From NCBI RefSeq assembly GCF_011308835.1, contig NZ_JAAOHY010000002.1, positions 62,001-126,000 of the forward strand: a stretch of 64,000 nucleotides of DNA, given 5' to 3'. Below are positions 1-8,423 of the stretch, one piece after another (the stretch's first letter is position 1; every line of letters begins with the position of its first letter). The notes under the pieces are model-generated. The model was not told the DNA's origin. It searched no databases and saw only the letters and a list, made by a program, of their open reading frames with translations. Origin of the DNA: Paracoccus xiamenensis. GTDB lineage: Bacteria; Pseudomonadota; Alphaproteobacteria; Rhodobacterales; Rhodobacteraceae. The translations under genes and the position numbers were made by a program.

Positions 1-926
1 GCAGGCAGTGCGAAGGCGGCGACCTTGGTATCGCCATTGGCCATGATCCAGCGCACCAGTTTGGGCAGCTGCGCCGGCAGGTAGGACAGCGCGATGCCGT
101 CACCCTTGGGTCGGCGCAGCATCAGATGCGCGCGGCCCTCGGCATCGGTGCCGGGGTCGCGGATATAGAAGACCTGTTCGGGGTCATACTGATCGCGGTC
201 CAGCACCCGCATCTTGCCCGGATCGGCGGCGAGTTCGTCGATGAAGGCCAAATAGTCAGCGTTTGGGGTGACATGCGCGGGCACGGCGCGGCGGACTTGT
301 GTGCGTTCGGGCGTGAAGGGCGCGGGCTGGTGGATGGTGGCGCCGGGCAGGAAGGCGGGGTTCAGATGCGCCATGTATTGCAGCGGCATTGGGAAGGCCG
401 ATCGGTTGTAGACCCGCATCCCCCAATCGATCATCGTGTCGGTTTCATAGATGCGCACGGTGGGTTCGGCATCGTAATGGGGGCCGAAGCCCTCGACATG
501 GTTGCGCCGTCCCCACAGCTCAACCCAGCGGCCGCGCGCGTCCTCGCCGGCGAACAGCGTCGCCTGATCCATGCGGCAGGTCGGCAATTCGCCATGGACG
601 GGGTGGCTGTCCTCTGGACCCGGCACGCCATTGGCCAGCACCCCGGAATGAAAGCCCAGACAGCCATAGGTGCCGATGATCGTTGGCGCGGGCCGCGGGT
701 TGTCGAACTGGCTGGACATGCCCAGATACAGCCCCTCAAACGCGGCATCCCACAACATCTGGCCCATAAAGGGCAGGATGGTGACGTGTCCCTTGAGGTT
801 GCGGATCTGTAGCATCTCAACGCCCGTAGGCGCGCGCCAGATGTCGGCGCGGATCTGGCCGTGATGCAGCACGGCGCGGCCGGTTTCGAAAAACTGGTCA
901 CGATAAAGCGGGACGGCGACGGTCAT
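1..926 (-). CDS. DUF4432 / aldose 1-epimerase-like protein (3' end beyond window)
   Basis: I translated this frame by hand from the ATG at 926; about 308 codons are visible and the stop lies beyond base 1. The protein resembles the DUF4432 family, galactose-mutarotase-fold proteins often encoded beside sugar transporters. Visible segments include GHVTILPFMGQMLWDA near residue 45, GTYGCLGFHSG near 87 and HPVHGELP near 108, the His-containing stretch typical of these epimerase-fold proteins. Its ATG directly abuts the TGA of the upstream permease, so it is the last visible gene of the transporter operon. A role in anomer interconversion or handling of the imported sugar is inferred from family and position; the substrate is unknown. 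Confidence 0.8.
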   Translation of the reverse strand, partial: MTVAVPLYRDQFFETGRAVLHHGQIRADIWRAPTGVEMLQIRNLKGHVTILPFMGQMLWDAAFEGLYLGMSSQFDNPRPAPTIIGTYGCLGFHSGVLANGVPGPEDSHPVHGELPTCRMDQATLFAGEDARGRWVELWGRRNHVEGFGPHYDAEPTVRIYETDTMIDWGMRVYNRSAFPMPLQYMAHLNPAFLPGATIHQPAPFTPERTQVRRAVPAHVTPNADYLAFIDELAADPGKMRVLDRDQYDPEQVFYIRDPGTDAEGRAHLMLRRPKGDGIALSYLPAQLPKLVRWIMANGDTKVAAFALP

Positions 927-1916
927 TCAGCCCTCTTTCCTGCTGCTCAGCAGATAGTTCAGCACCAGAACGCCGATCAGGAAGGCGCCCCAGATGAAGT
1001 CTATCAGGTGGTTCGACACGCGCATCATCTGGAAGCCCGACGACAGCATCACCAGCGAAATCAGCGCCAGCGCCACACCCAGCACATTGCCGCGCCCGCC
1101 GGCCGGATTGGTGCCGCCAAGCACCGCGATCAGCACCGCCTGCAGCAGATATGATGCGCCGTAATCCGACTTCGCCGCATTGGTCCGCCCCGACAGGATG
1201 ATCCCCGCCATCGCCGCCAGCAGCCCGGTCAGCGCATAGCTGTAGACCAGCATCCGCGCCCGGTTAATGCCGGCAAAGACGGCGGCGCGGGGATTGGTGC
1301 CGATCAGCATCAGTTGCAGGCCAAAGGCGGTGCGCGTCAGCAGCAGCCAGACGCCGACGCAGACCGCGATGAAGATCACGAAGGGCAGCGGGACCGGCCC
1401 CAGCTTGCTGTTGCCAATGGCATTCCAGCCGGCCGGAAAGCCCACGATGGCCGGGCCGCCGGTCAGCACCAGCGCCAGCCCGGTGAACACCTGCCCGGTG
1501 CCCAGTGTCGCAAGGATCGGCGTGATCCGCAGGCGCGAGATCAGCAGCCCGTTCACGATCCCGCCCAGCAGCCCGACGCTGAGCGCGATGGCGACGCCGA
1601 TCAGCACAGTGCCGATGCCGGCCTCTGCCCCGCCCATGCGCTGAAAGAACAGCCCGGCCGTGATCGCCGCCAGATTGGCCAGCCCGACGATGGACAGGTC
1701 GATTCCGCCCGTCAGCATGGCGATCATCACCGCGACGGACAGGATGCCCAGTTCGGGCAGGAAGAACGCCATCGATTCGAAGTTATAGGCGTTCAGGAAA
1801 CGCGGATTGGCAAAGCTCATCGCGATCAGCACGACAAAGCAGACCAGCAGCAATTGCAGATTGGTGGCACCACCGGCGGCGCGGGACAGGCGGGCGGTCA
1901 GGCTGGGATTGGTCAT
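927..1916 (-). CDS. CUT2-family sugar ABC transporter permease (second of two)
   Basis: A 329-residue, very hydrophobic inner-membrane protein of the RbsC/BPD_transp_2 type, with a short cytoplasmic N-terminus followed by 8-10 predicted membrane segments. The segment GGIDLSIVGLANLAAI near residue 70 and the loop LGGTNPAGGRGNVLGV near 265 are hallmarks of ribose/xylose-type permeases. It starts 10 bases after the stop of the first permease and its TGA abuts the ATG of the DUF4432 gene. With the other permease it should form a heterodimeric channel energised by the double ATPase. Substrate cannot be read from the sequence; the family imports pentoses, rhamnose, erythritol or AI-2-like sugars. 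Confidence 0.93.
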   Translation of the reverse strand: MTNPSLTARLSRAAGGATNLQLLLVCFVVLIAMSFANPRFLNAYNFESMAFFLPELGILSVAVMIAMLTGGIDLSIVGLANLAAITAGLFFQRMGGAEAGIGTVLIGVAIALSVGLLGGIVNGLLISRLRITPILATLGTGQVFTGLALVLTGGPAIVGFPAGWNAIGNSKLGPVPLPFVIFIAVCVGVWLLLTRTAFGLQLMLIGTNPRAAVFAGINRARMLVYSYALTGLLAAMAGIILSGRTNAAKSDYGASYLLQAVLIAVLGGTNPAGGRGNVLGVALALISLVMLSSGFQMMRVSNHLIDFIWGAFLIGVLVLNYLLSSRKEG

Positions 1917-1926
1917 CTGGCCCTCC

Positions 1927-2919
1927 TCATACGATGGCCTTGCGGTCGCGCAGCGCCGTCAGCGCCACCGCAGCGATCAGCATGGCCCCCACCACGACGC
2001 GCTGCCATGTGGTGTCGATGCCCATCAGGATCAGCGAATTCTTGATCATCACCAGAATGAACACCCCCAGCATCGTCCCCAGAACCGAGCCGCGCCCGCC
2101 AAAGATCGAGGCGCCCCCCAGCACGACGGCGGCGATCACGTCCAGCTCCCACCCGACGAAGTCGCGCGGATTGGCCATCCAGATCATGGAACTGTGCAGC
2201 AGTCCGGCAAACCCCGCCAGCGCGCCCGCCGTCACATAGACGAAGATCAGCGAGCGCCCGGTGCGGAAGCCGACGCGCTTGGCGGCCTCTGGCGCGGCGC
2301 CATAAGCATAGACCGACCGCCCGATCATCGTCCGGCTGAGCACGAAGTGGATCGCCAGCGCCAGCCCCAGATAGGCCAGCACCGTCGCCGGCAGCCCGAA
2401 AGTCGCCCCCTTGGCGTTGGTCATGGTGACAAGATCGGTCTTGCCAAATTCGATCAGTGATTTCGGATACTTGTTGATATTCACGTTCGAGGTGCCAACG
2501 ACGCCGTTCAGCAGCCCGCGCGCCATCGCCGCCGTGCCCAGCGTCACGATCAGCGGGATCATCCGCAGCTTCCAGACCAGCGTGGCGTTCACCAGACCCA
2601 TCGCCGCCCCGGCCAGCGTCGCCAGCAGAAACGGGACCAGCACGCCCGTGGGCCAGCCCCAGTCGACCATGGCGCGCACCACCAGATAGGCCGCCGCAGC
2701 CGCAAAGGCAGGGAAACTGACATCGATCCCGCCAGAGATCATTATCAGCAGCACCCCCAGCGCCATGATCCCGATCACCACATTGGACCGCGCCAGGCTG
2801 AACAGGTTTTCAAGCGACCAGAAGGCAGGATTGACCAGCCCGATCAGCACCATCGCCAGCAACAGGATGCCGGCGACCATCGCCTCGGTGCTTTTCCACC
2901 ACGCGTTTTGCGCGCTCAT
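1927..2919 (-). CDS. CUT2-family sugar ABC transporter permease (first of two)
   Basis: A 330-residue polytopic inner-membrane permease of the same RbsC-like family as its downstream neighbour. It shows the family segment [16 protein letters not shown] near residue 60 and the EAA-like loop [16 protein letters not shown] near 265. The ATG overlaps the TGA of the ATPase gene by four bases (ATGA), indicating translational coupling. Two non-identical permeases in one operon is the arrangement of rhamnose, AI-2 and several rhizobial sugar transporters, unlike the single permease of ribose RbsC; this suggests a heterodimeric channel. The start is fixed by the overlap with the ATPase gene. Confidence 0.93.
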   Translation of the reverse strand: MSAQNAWWKSTEAMVAGILLLAMVLIGLVNPAFWSLENLFSLARSNVVIGIMALGVLLIMISGGIDVSFPAFAAAAAYLVVRAMVDWGWPTGVLVPFLLATLAGAAMGLVNATLVWKLRMIPLIVTLGTAAMARGLLNGVVGTSNVNINKYPKSLIEFGKTDLVTMTNAKGATFGLPATVLAYLGLALAIHFVLSRTMIGRSVYAYGAAPEAAKRVGFRTGRSLIFVYVTAGALAGFAGLLHSSMIWMANPRDFVGWELDVIAAVVLGGASIFGGRGSVLGTMLGVFILVMIKNSLILMGIDTTWQRVVVGAMLIAAVALTALRDRKAIV

Positions 2920-4427
2920 GCGGGGACCTCGATATTCAGGCGCAGGCTATCGTTCAGCGCGTCCTCGGTCAGGGTATCGCCGGACAGTTCGGCGGTGATG
3001 CGGCCGTGGACCATAGTGACGACGCGGTTGCAGTTGGCCACCAGCTCGGGGACATCATCCGAGATCATCAGCACCGCCAGCCCTTCCTCGCGCGCCATGC
3101 GGTGGATGATCGCGTGGATGGTGGCCTTGGATCCGACATCGACGCCCACGGTCGGGCCGTTCAGGATCAGCACCTTCGCGCCCGTCATCAGCCAGCGGCC
3201 AATCATCACCCGCTGTTGGTTTCCGCCCGACAGCGTGCCGACCGCAACCTCGGGCGAGGGGGCGGCGATGGCCATGCCGTCGAACATCTCGCGCGTGGCG
3301 TCGGCGGCAGCCTTGCGGTTCAGCCCCAGGCCGGGCGCAAAGCGGCGGATCGAGGAAACGATGGAATTGTCGCGGATCGAGCGGGTCAGGAACAACCCTT
3401 CGGACAGCCGATCCTCGGGGACATAGGCGATGCCGGCGTCAATGGCCTGCTGGACCGACCGGGGCGTGACATCCTGCCCGTCGACCAGAACCGCGCCCGT
3501 CGCTGGCGGCAGCATCCCGAAAGCCGCCAGCGCCAGCTCAGTCCGGCCCGAACCGATCAGCCCGCTGACGCCCACCACCTCGCCCGGCCACAGCTTCAGC
3601 GACACGTTGCTGAGATGGCCGGGGACTGATACATCACGGAATTCCAACCGCGGCGCGCCTTCGGCAGCCGGGGCGTCGTAATGCCCGACCTCCAGCGCGC
3701 GGCCGGTCATGGCGTGGGTGATCGCGGCCTCGTCGAAATTGACAATCGGACCCTCGGCGACCTTGCGGCCGTTGCGAAACACCGTCAGCCTTTCGGAAAG
3801 GTCCAGCATCTCCCGCATCTTGTGGCTGACGAACAGGATGGCGATGCCATGCGCCTGTAGATCGCGGGTGATGCGGAACAGGCGCTCGACCTCTCGCCCG
3901 GTCAGCGCGGTTGTGGGTTCGTCCATGATGATAAGGCGCGCATCGGCCAGCACCGCGCGCGCAATCGCCACCAGCTGACGGCCCGAGGTCGGCAGCGTTT
4001 CCACCGCCGCATCCAGCGGCAGATCGACATCCAGCCGCGCCAGCACCTCGCGCGCCATGGCCCGCGCGCGCTTGCGGTCAACCAGCCGCGCGCCTTCGTG
4101 AAGGAAGCTGTTGATGGTCAGGTTTTCCACCACCGACAGCGCCGGAAACAGCGAAAAATCCTGATAGATGACCTGTATCCCGGCGGCGGTCGATTTCACC
4201 GGATCCAGCACCCCGGCAGGCTTGCCGTCGATCAGAATGGTGCCGGCATCGGGCTGATAGACGCCTGACATGACCTTGATGATGGTCGACTTGCCCGAGC
4301 CGTTTTCGCCTGCGAGACAATGGATCTCGCCCGGCATGATCTGCAGGGACACGTCATCCAGCGCGGTGACGCCGCCGAAGCGCTTGGTGATGCCGCGCAT
4401 CTCGATCAGGGGAGTGTTGGTGGTCAT
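2916..4427 (-). CDS. CUT2-family sugar ABC transporter double ATPase
   Basis: A 503-residue protein with two nucleotide-binding domains, as in RbsA/MglA. The first has a complete Walker A (GENGSGKST, about residue 42) and Walker B ([11 protein letters not shown], about 165). The second has the Lys-less Walker A usual for this family (GSGRTEL), an intact LSGGNQQRV signature near residue 400, and a Walker B reading [12 protein letters not shown], so the usual Asp-Glu is Asn-Gly. The second site is probably non-hydrolytic. It energises import through the two permeases encoded downstream. It lies 49 bases after the binding-protein gene and overlaps the first permease by four bases. Confidence 0.94.
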   Translation of the reverse strand: MTTNTPLIEMRGITKRFGGVTALDDVSLQIMPGEIHCLAGENGSGKSTIIKVMSGVYQPDAGTILIDGKPAGVLDPVKSTAAGIQVIYQDFSLFPALSVVENLTINSFLHEGARLVDRKRARAMAREVLARLDVDLPLDAAVETLPTSGRQLVAIARAVLADARLIIMDEPTTALTGREVERLFRITRDLQAHGIAILFVSHKMREMLDLSERLTVFRNGRKVAEGPIVNFDEAAITHAMTGRALEVGHYDAPAAEGAPRLEFRDVSVPGHLSNVSLKLWPGEVVGVSGLIGSGRTELALAAFGMLPPATGAVLVDGQDVTPRSVQQAIDAGIAYVPEDRLSEGLFLTRSIRDNSIVSSIRRFAPGLGLNRKAAADATREMFDGMAIAAPSPEVAVGTLSGGNQQRVMIGRWLMTGAKVLILNGPTVGVDVGSKATIHAIIHRMAREEGLAVLMISDDVPELVANCNRVVTMVHGRITAELSGDTLTEDALNDSLRLNIEVPA

Positions 4428-4476
4428 AGCGCCATCCCGGAAAAGCGACCGGCCGGAATCCCGGCCGGCCCGCCGA

Positions 4477-5520
4477 TCAGAAATCGTATTCGGCCATATT
4501 GTCCTTGGTCACGCCGACCCAGCCCGCACCGTACAGCTTGTTCGGCGCAGCCGCGTCGGGGGCGATCAGGTCCTCGTATCCTGCAAGGCCAAGGTTCAGG
4601 CCCGGCTTGATCTGATCCTGCTTCCCTTCCAACGCCGCCACGGCCAGCATGTTCATGGCGTAACCGGCGACGGCGGGATCCCAGAACTGGATATATTCGA
4701 CGGCGCCGTTATCCAGATATTCCCCCGCAACAGATACCAGCCCCGTGCCCGAGAAATGCACCTTTCCCGCAAGCCCGGATTCGGTGATCATCCGCCCCGC
4801 CCCGGCAGAGGTCGGCATCGGCCCACCGACAATGCCCGCGATATCGGGCTGGGCGGTAAACGCCTCTTTCAGCTTGGTATAGTCCTGATTGGCGTCGTCA
4901 TAGGTTTCCAGCCGATCCATGGCCAGGCTCATCTCGGGGAAGTTCGCCTCTTGATAGGCGACCGCGCCGTCGATCCATTCCATCTGACTTTTCGAGGTCA
5001 GGCTGCCCACCGTGGCCACGTATTTCCCCGTGCCGCCCATCGCCTCGCCCAGAACCTTCATCAGGTTTTCGCCATAAGCGAAGTTGTCGAAGGCCTCGAT
5101 GTCGTAATCGGCGTTCTGGATGTTCGAGGCCTCGTGCGAGATCACCACGATCCCCTGATCGCGGGCCTTTTGCAGCACCGGCTCAACCGCCTCGACGCTG
5201 AAGGGCACAACGCAGATCGCATCGACGCCCTGGGCAATCAGGTTCTCGATCATCTGCACCTGCGCGGCAGCGTCTGCCTGCGACGGACCGACCATGAAGG
5301 TGTCGTTTCCGGTGTCGTCCTTGAACTGGTCCACGCCTTCGCGCATGCGGTCGAACCAGGCAATACCGTCGACCTTGACCACCGTGGCGATGGTATAGGT
5401 CTTGCCCTCGGCCGACGTGATCAGCTCTTTGTTCACATTGGTCACATCGACCGGACCCTCGGCATAGGCCGCACCGGCCGCCATCACCCCCAGAAACGTC
5501 GCCGCCAGAAAATGTTTCAT
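4477..5520 (-). CDS. Periplasmic sugar-binding protein of the ABC transporter
   Basis: A 347-residue periplasmic binding protein of the Peripla_BP_4 type (RhaS/LsrB-like). A signal peptide is visible with a hydrophobic core and an Ala-X-Ala cleavage site (AAYA before EGPVDV, about residue 20). The segment [16 protein letters not shown] is a ligand-cleft strand-helix typical of this class, and [13 protein letters not shown] follows near residue 95. It is the first gene of the operon, as expected for the component needed in excess. A good ribosome site (GGGAGGAAAA on the minus strand) precedes the ATG. The preceding 277-bp gap should carry the operon promoter. Ligand identity is not deducible. 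Confidence 0.92.
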   Translation of the reverse strand: MKHFLAATFLGVMAAGAAYAEGPVDVTNVNKELITSAEGKTYTIATVVKVDGIAWFDRMREGVDQFKDDTGNDTFMVGPSQADAAAQVQMIENLIAQGVDAICVVPFSVEAVEPVLQKARDQGIVVISHEASNIQNADYDIEAFDNFAYGENLMKVLGEAMGGTGKYVATVGSLTSKSQMEWIDGAVAYQEANFPEMSLAMDRLETYDDANQDYTKLKEAFTAQPDIAGIVGGPMPTSAGAGRMITESGLAGKVHFSGTGLVSVAGEYLDNGAVEYIQFWDPAVAGYAMNMLAVAALEGKQDQIKPGLNLGLAGYEDLIAPDAAAPNKLYGAGWVGVTKDNMAEYDF

Positions 5521-5797
5521 GTTTTCCTCCCCTATGCGGACAGCGTGCCTCAGTCAGGCACAGCCGCCCTTCTCCTCCGCCCAGCACGGTTGCATTGGAA
5601 AACCCATGCGTCAAGCTGGCCCCACGGGCAGGAAAGTTTGCGCCCGAAGAAGGGTAAATTCAGTTATATCACTGTTTTATAAATAAATTTTTGAACGCCC
5701 CGCGATCTTGCAGGTTATCGCAGGGCGGCGTTTCTCTCATTCCGGCATGAGGAAATTTTGAGCTTGAACCAAACATCGCAACCACAGGCTGCGCAGC
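5521..5797 (-). promoter_or_regulatory. Probable promoter region of the sugar transporter operon
   Basis: A 277-bp gap separates mtgA from the binding-protein gene, both on the minus strand. It contains a markedly AT-rich patch at about 5,655-5,695 in otherwise GC-rich DNA. I could not fit a convincing -35/-10 pair with normal spacing, nor see a clear operator palindrome. No regulator gene for the operon is in the window, so it may lie beyond base 1. Confidence 0.35.
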
Positions 5798-6529
5798 TTA
5801 GCGGAAGCAGGCGTCCCGGCCATCAGCCGCAATGGTCGCCGCACCGTCTGCAATCGCCCGCGACCGCCGCGACGCCTGAGCCGTCCCGCGCAATTTCGGC
5901 GCCGGCAATACCGCCGCCAACCGCGCCGCCTGCCGGGCGGTCAGCCGGTCTGGGGTTGTGCCGAAATGGTGTTGCGCCGCCGCGTGGACGCCGAAGACGC
6001 CGGGCCCGAACTCGGCCACGTTCAGATAGACCTCAAGGATGCGGCGCTTGGTCCAGACCCCCTCGACCAGTGGCGTCATCACCGCCTCGATGGCCTTGCG
6101 CAACCAGCTTCGGCCCTGCCACAGATAGACATTCTTCACCGTTTGCTGGCTGATCGTCGACGCCCCACCCTGCTGCCCCGAGGCGACGACCCGCCGGATC
6201 TCAGCCATGTCAAAGCCCCAGTGCAGGCAGAAATTCGCGTCCTCGGCAGCTACGACCGACCGGGCCATAACGGGCGCAATATCTTCCAGATCCGCCCATT
6301 CGCGGCGTTGGATCGGGTAATCGCGGGCGTTCTGGATGATGGTCAGCGTGGTCGGCGGATTGAACAGTGCGAAAAGCAGCACCGACACAAAGGCCGCCAG
6401 GGCCAGGCGGATGCCCACATACCAGGCCCAGCCCGCCAGCCACCGCCCAAGGCGAAGCCGCCGCCGCGGTGTCACGGCATCGGGAATATTCTTTGTCTTG
6501 CTCGGGTTGCGCATGGCTGCTCGTCTCAT
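5798..6529 (-). CDS. mtgA: Monofunctional biosynthetic peptidoglycan transglycosylase
   Basis: A 243-residue glycosyltransferase-51 protein that polymerises lipid II into glycan strands. After a basic N-terminus there is one membrane anchor (about residues 30-52), then the catalytic domain: AAEDANFCLHWGFD with the catalytic Glu near residue 97, GGASTISQQTVKN near 120, and KRRILEVYLNVAEFG near 160. These are the ordered GT51 motifs; there is no transpeptidase domain and the length fits MtgA. A second ATG at 6514 (residue 6) is an equally possible start. It lies 44 bases downstream of the DUF1269 gene on the same strand and may be co-transcribed with it. Confidence 0.93.
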   Translation of the reverse strand: MRRAAMRNPSKTKNIPDAVTPRRRLRLGRWLAGWAWYVGIRLALAAFVSVLLFALFNPPTTLTIIQNARDYPIQRREWADLEDIAPVMARSVVAAEDANFCLHWGFDMAEIRRVVASGQQGGASTISQQTVKNVYLWQGRSWLRKAIEAVMTPLVEGVWTKRRILEVYLNVAEFGPGVFGVHAAAQHHFGTTPDRLTARQAARLAAVLPAPKLRGTAQASRRSRAIADGAATIAADGRDACFR

Positions 6530-6573
6530 GCAGCCCTGCGCATCGTCAAGCCCGCAAGCCGAAAACCCCGCGC

Positions 6574-7125
6574 TTACACCTTCGGCGCAGGGGTGGCGTT
6601 GCCTGGCGCAACATCTTCGGATGGAACGGGCGCGCCGCCACCTGCCAGGGCCTCGCGCAGACGCTCCTCATCCTGCTTCGACAACGAGCTTTGGATAACG
6701 CGGCCGCGCTTGTGAAAATCGGCGATGCGGTCCAGCACCTTGTCGGTTGTCATCTCGCGCACCAATAGAAACAGCGCCGAGCCGCCAGGCGTCACCTTCT
6801 GCCCGATCTCGCGCATGAAATCGTCGTTGATGCCGTAATCGGTCAGATACCCCGCCAGCGCGCCGGACCCCGCGCCCACTGCCGCACCGACCAGCGGATT
6901 GAGGAACAGCAGCCCGACCAGCGTGCCCCAGAACGTGCCGCCAACCGCCCCGGCAGCCGTCAGGTTCAGCGACTGATGCAGCTGAATGTCGTCTGCCGCC
7001 GGCCGCGTGACGACAACCGCGTCCTCCAGCTTGATCAGGTACTCATTCTGCAGCTTGACCAGTTCGGTCCGCAAATCGAACGCCGAGTTTTCGTCGTCGA
7101 ACGCAATCACCAGAAGATCGGACAT
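6574..7125 (-). CDS. DUF1269 domain membrane protein
   Basis: A 183-residue protein beginning MSDLLVIAFDDENSAF and matching the DUF1269 family, whose function is unknown. An N-terminal alpha/beta portion is followed by a Gly/Ala-rich hydrophobic hairpin (about residues 55-95, with GAVGGTFWGTLVGLLF and GAAVGAGSGALAGYL) and a soluble C-terminus ending in a Pro/Ala-rich tail. The reading frame stays open far upstream, to 7947, but that part is antisense to the SDR gene. The ATG at 7125 matches the family N-terminus. A GGAAC-N17-GTT element about 90-115 bases upstream suggests control by the general stress sigma factor. Confidence 0.85.
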   Translation of the reverse strand: MSDLLVIAFDDENSAFDLRTELVKLQNEYLIKLEDAVVVTRPAADDIQLHQSLNLTAAGAVGGTFWGTLVGLLFLNPLVGAAVGAGSGALAGYLTDYGINDDFMREIGQKVTPGGSALFLLVREMTTDKVLDRIADFHKRGRVIQSSLSKQDEERLREALAGGGAPVPSEDVAPGNATPAPKV

Positions 7126-7214
7126 GGTTTCCCTTTCAATGTGATTAAATGCCCAGCCATTCACAGCCGCGCCTGCCCCGGGGTCAATAGCCGGCCATAG
7201 ACGGACGAACGCAA

Positions 7215-7239
7215 AACACCGCAACGCCGGTCGAGTTCC
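7215..7239 (-). promoter_or_regulatory. Predicted EcfG-type promoter for the DUF1269 gene
   Basis: On the minus strand a -35-like GGAAC (7239-7235) is followed after 17 bases by GTT (7217-7215). This is the same spacing as in the promoter predicted before nepR. It matches the alphaproteobacterial EcfG consensus GGAAC-N16/17-cGTT, except that the base before GTT is T rather than C. It faces the DUF1269 gene, leaving a leader of roughly 80 bases. Confidence 0.5.
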
Positions 7240-7297
7240 GCTGGACAAACCTGCTCTGCCGCGTTTCCCTGCTGCCGGAAAACGACAGGAGAACGCG

Positions 7298-8077
7298 ATG
7301 GATCTGGGCATCAAGGGCAAACGCGCGCTGGTGTGCGCCGCATCGAAAGGGTTGGGGCGAGGCAGCGCCGAGGCGCTGGCTGCCGAGGGCGTCGACCTGA
7401 TCATCAACGCACGCGGTGCCGAGGCCCTGCAGCAAACCGCCGCGGATCTGACCGATCGATACGGCGTCTCGGTGCAGGCCGTTGCCGCCGATATCACCAC
7501 CGAGGCCGGCCGGGCGAAGGTGCTGGATGTGGCCGGGCCAATCGACATTCTGGTCAATAATGCAGGCGGCCCCCCGCCCGGCCATTGGACCGAATGGACC
7601 CGCGAGGATTTCATCAAGGCGCTCGATGCGAACCTGCTGACGGCAGTGGCGCTTATCCAGGCCACCGTTCCCGGCATGATCGAACGCAAGTGGGGCCGCG
7701 TAGTCAACATCACTTCGGCCGCCGTGCGGTCCCCGATTCCGATCCTCGGGCTGTCGAACACCGCCCGCACCGGCCTCACCGGATTCGTTGCCGGCCTGTC
7801 GCGCGATGTGGCCAAGCATGGCGTCGTCGTGAACAACCTGCTGCCGGGGTTGCACGCAACTGATCGCGCAGACAGTCTGGACGGCAGCGCCGCACAAGCA
7901 GAAGGCATCTCGATCGAACAGGCCCGTGCCCGCCGACAATCCGGCATCCCAACCGGGACCTACGGTTCAGCCGCAGATTTTGGCGCCGCCTGCGCATTCC
8001 TTTGCAGCCAGCAAGCCAAGTTCATTATCGGCCAGAATCTGCTGGTCGATGGCGGCACGCTGAATGTCACAATGTAG
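7298..8077 (+). CDS. Divergent short-chain dehydrogenase/reductase family protein
   Basis: A 259-residue Rossmann-fold SDR. The cofactor-binding loop is ASKGLGRGSAEALAAEG (about residues 13-29), and the NNAGG motif is at about residue 88. The usual catalytic Tyr-x-x-x-Lys is absent: the aligned segment is GLSNTARTG near residue 155, so Tyr is Ser and Lys is Arg. This is seen in a subset of FabG-like SDRs of uncertain activity. The C-terminus GQNLLVDGGTLN is typical of SDRs that bind NADP(H). An AGGAG ribosome site precedes the ATG. It is divergent from the DUF1269 gene and apparently monocistronic. No specific substrate can be assigned. Confidence 0.88.
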   Translation: MDLGIKGKRALVCAASKGLGRGSAEALAAEGVDLIINARGAEALQQTAADLTDRYGVSVQAVAADITTEAGRAKVLDVAGPIDILVNNAGGPPPGHWTEWTREDFIKALDANLLTAVALIQATVPGMIERKWGRVVNITSAAVRSPIPILGLSNTARTGLTGFVAGLSRDVAKHGVVVNNLLPGLHATDRADSLDGSAAQAEGISIEQARARRQSGIPTGTYGSAADFGAACAFLCSQQAKFIIGQNLLVDGGTLNVTM

Positions 8078-8423
8078 CATAAATCCGAAATGCCGTTGGG
8101 CCGTATTTCGATACTAATCTTGATCGTACACTAACGGCCAAATCGGACCACCAAGGCGGGGCCGGTCAATCTGACGATCCCCAGATACACCAGCTTAACC
8201 TCAAGGTGCTTGCAAAAGCGCCTTGAGGCAACGTGAGCAGACATTAAAACTCGTCAGTCGAGGTCAGCTTATTCTCGCACCCGCAACCCTCGCCGCACCG
8301 CCAAGCCCCCCGCATGATCGATGCTTCTGCGCCTGTCTTCTTTCTCGCACCGCCGGCAGCCTTGAACGCCCCACCCGACAAAAGACTTCCCTTCTGAAAA
8401 TCTGATATGGCCGGCACCGACCG
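8078..8423. other. 346-bp non-coding gap between convergent genes, with a strong hairpin
   Basis: The gap lies between the 3' ends of the SDR gene and flgI. A 60-codon open frame (8223-8405) has no similarity I recognise, no good ribosome site and atypical composition, so I do not call it a gene. The one clear structure is an inverted repeat at 8199-8228. Otherwise I see nothing definable. Confidence 0.7.
8199..8228 (+). terminator. 13-bp hairpin with GCAA tetraloop (possible terminator or RNA element)
   Basis: CCTCAAGG-T-GCTT pairs with AAGC-G-CCTTGAGG around a GCAA loop, giving a continuous 13-bp stem with one T/G wobble and a GNRA tetraloop when read on the plus strand. It begins 122 bases after the SDR stop. 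No T-run follows (CAACGTGAG), so it is not a classical Rho-independent terminator. It could stabilise a 3' end or be a dispersed repeat unit. Confidence 0.4.

Noticed and set aside
4270..5682. 470-codon plus-strand open frame over the ATPase and binding-protein genes
   Set aside because: It runs antisense across two clearly assigned genes and has no domain signature.
7126..7947. Upstream extension of the DUF1269 reading frame to 457 codons
   Set aside because: The added part is antisense to the SDR gene; the DUF1269 family begins at MSDLLVIAF.
8223..8405. 60-codon plus-strand frame in the 8.1-8.4 kb gap
   Set aside because: No ribosome site, no recognisable similarity, and its start overlaps the hairpin stem.
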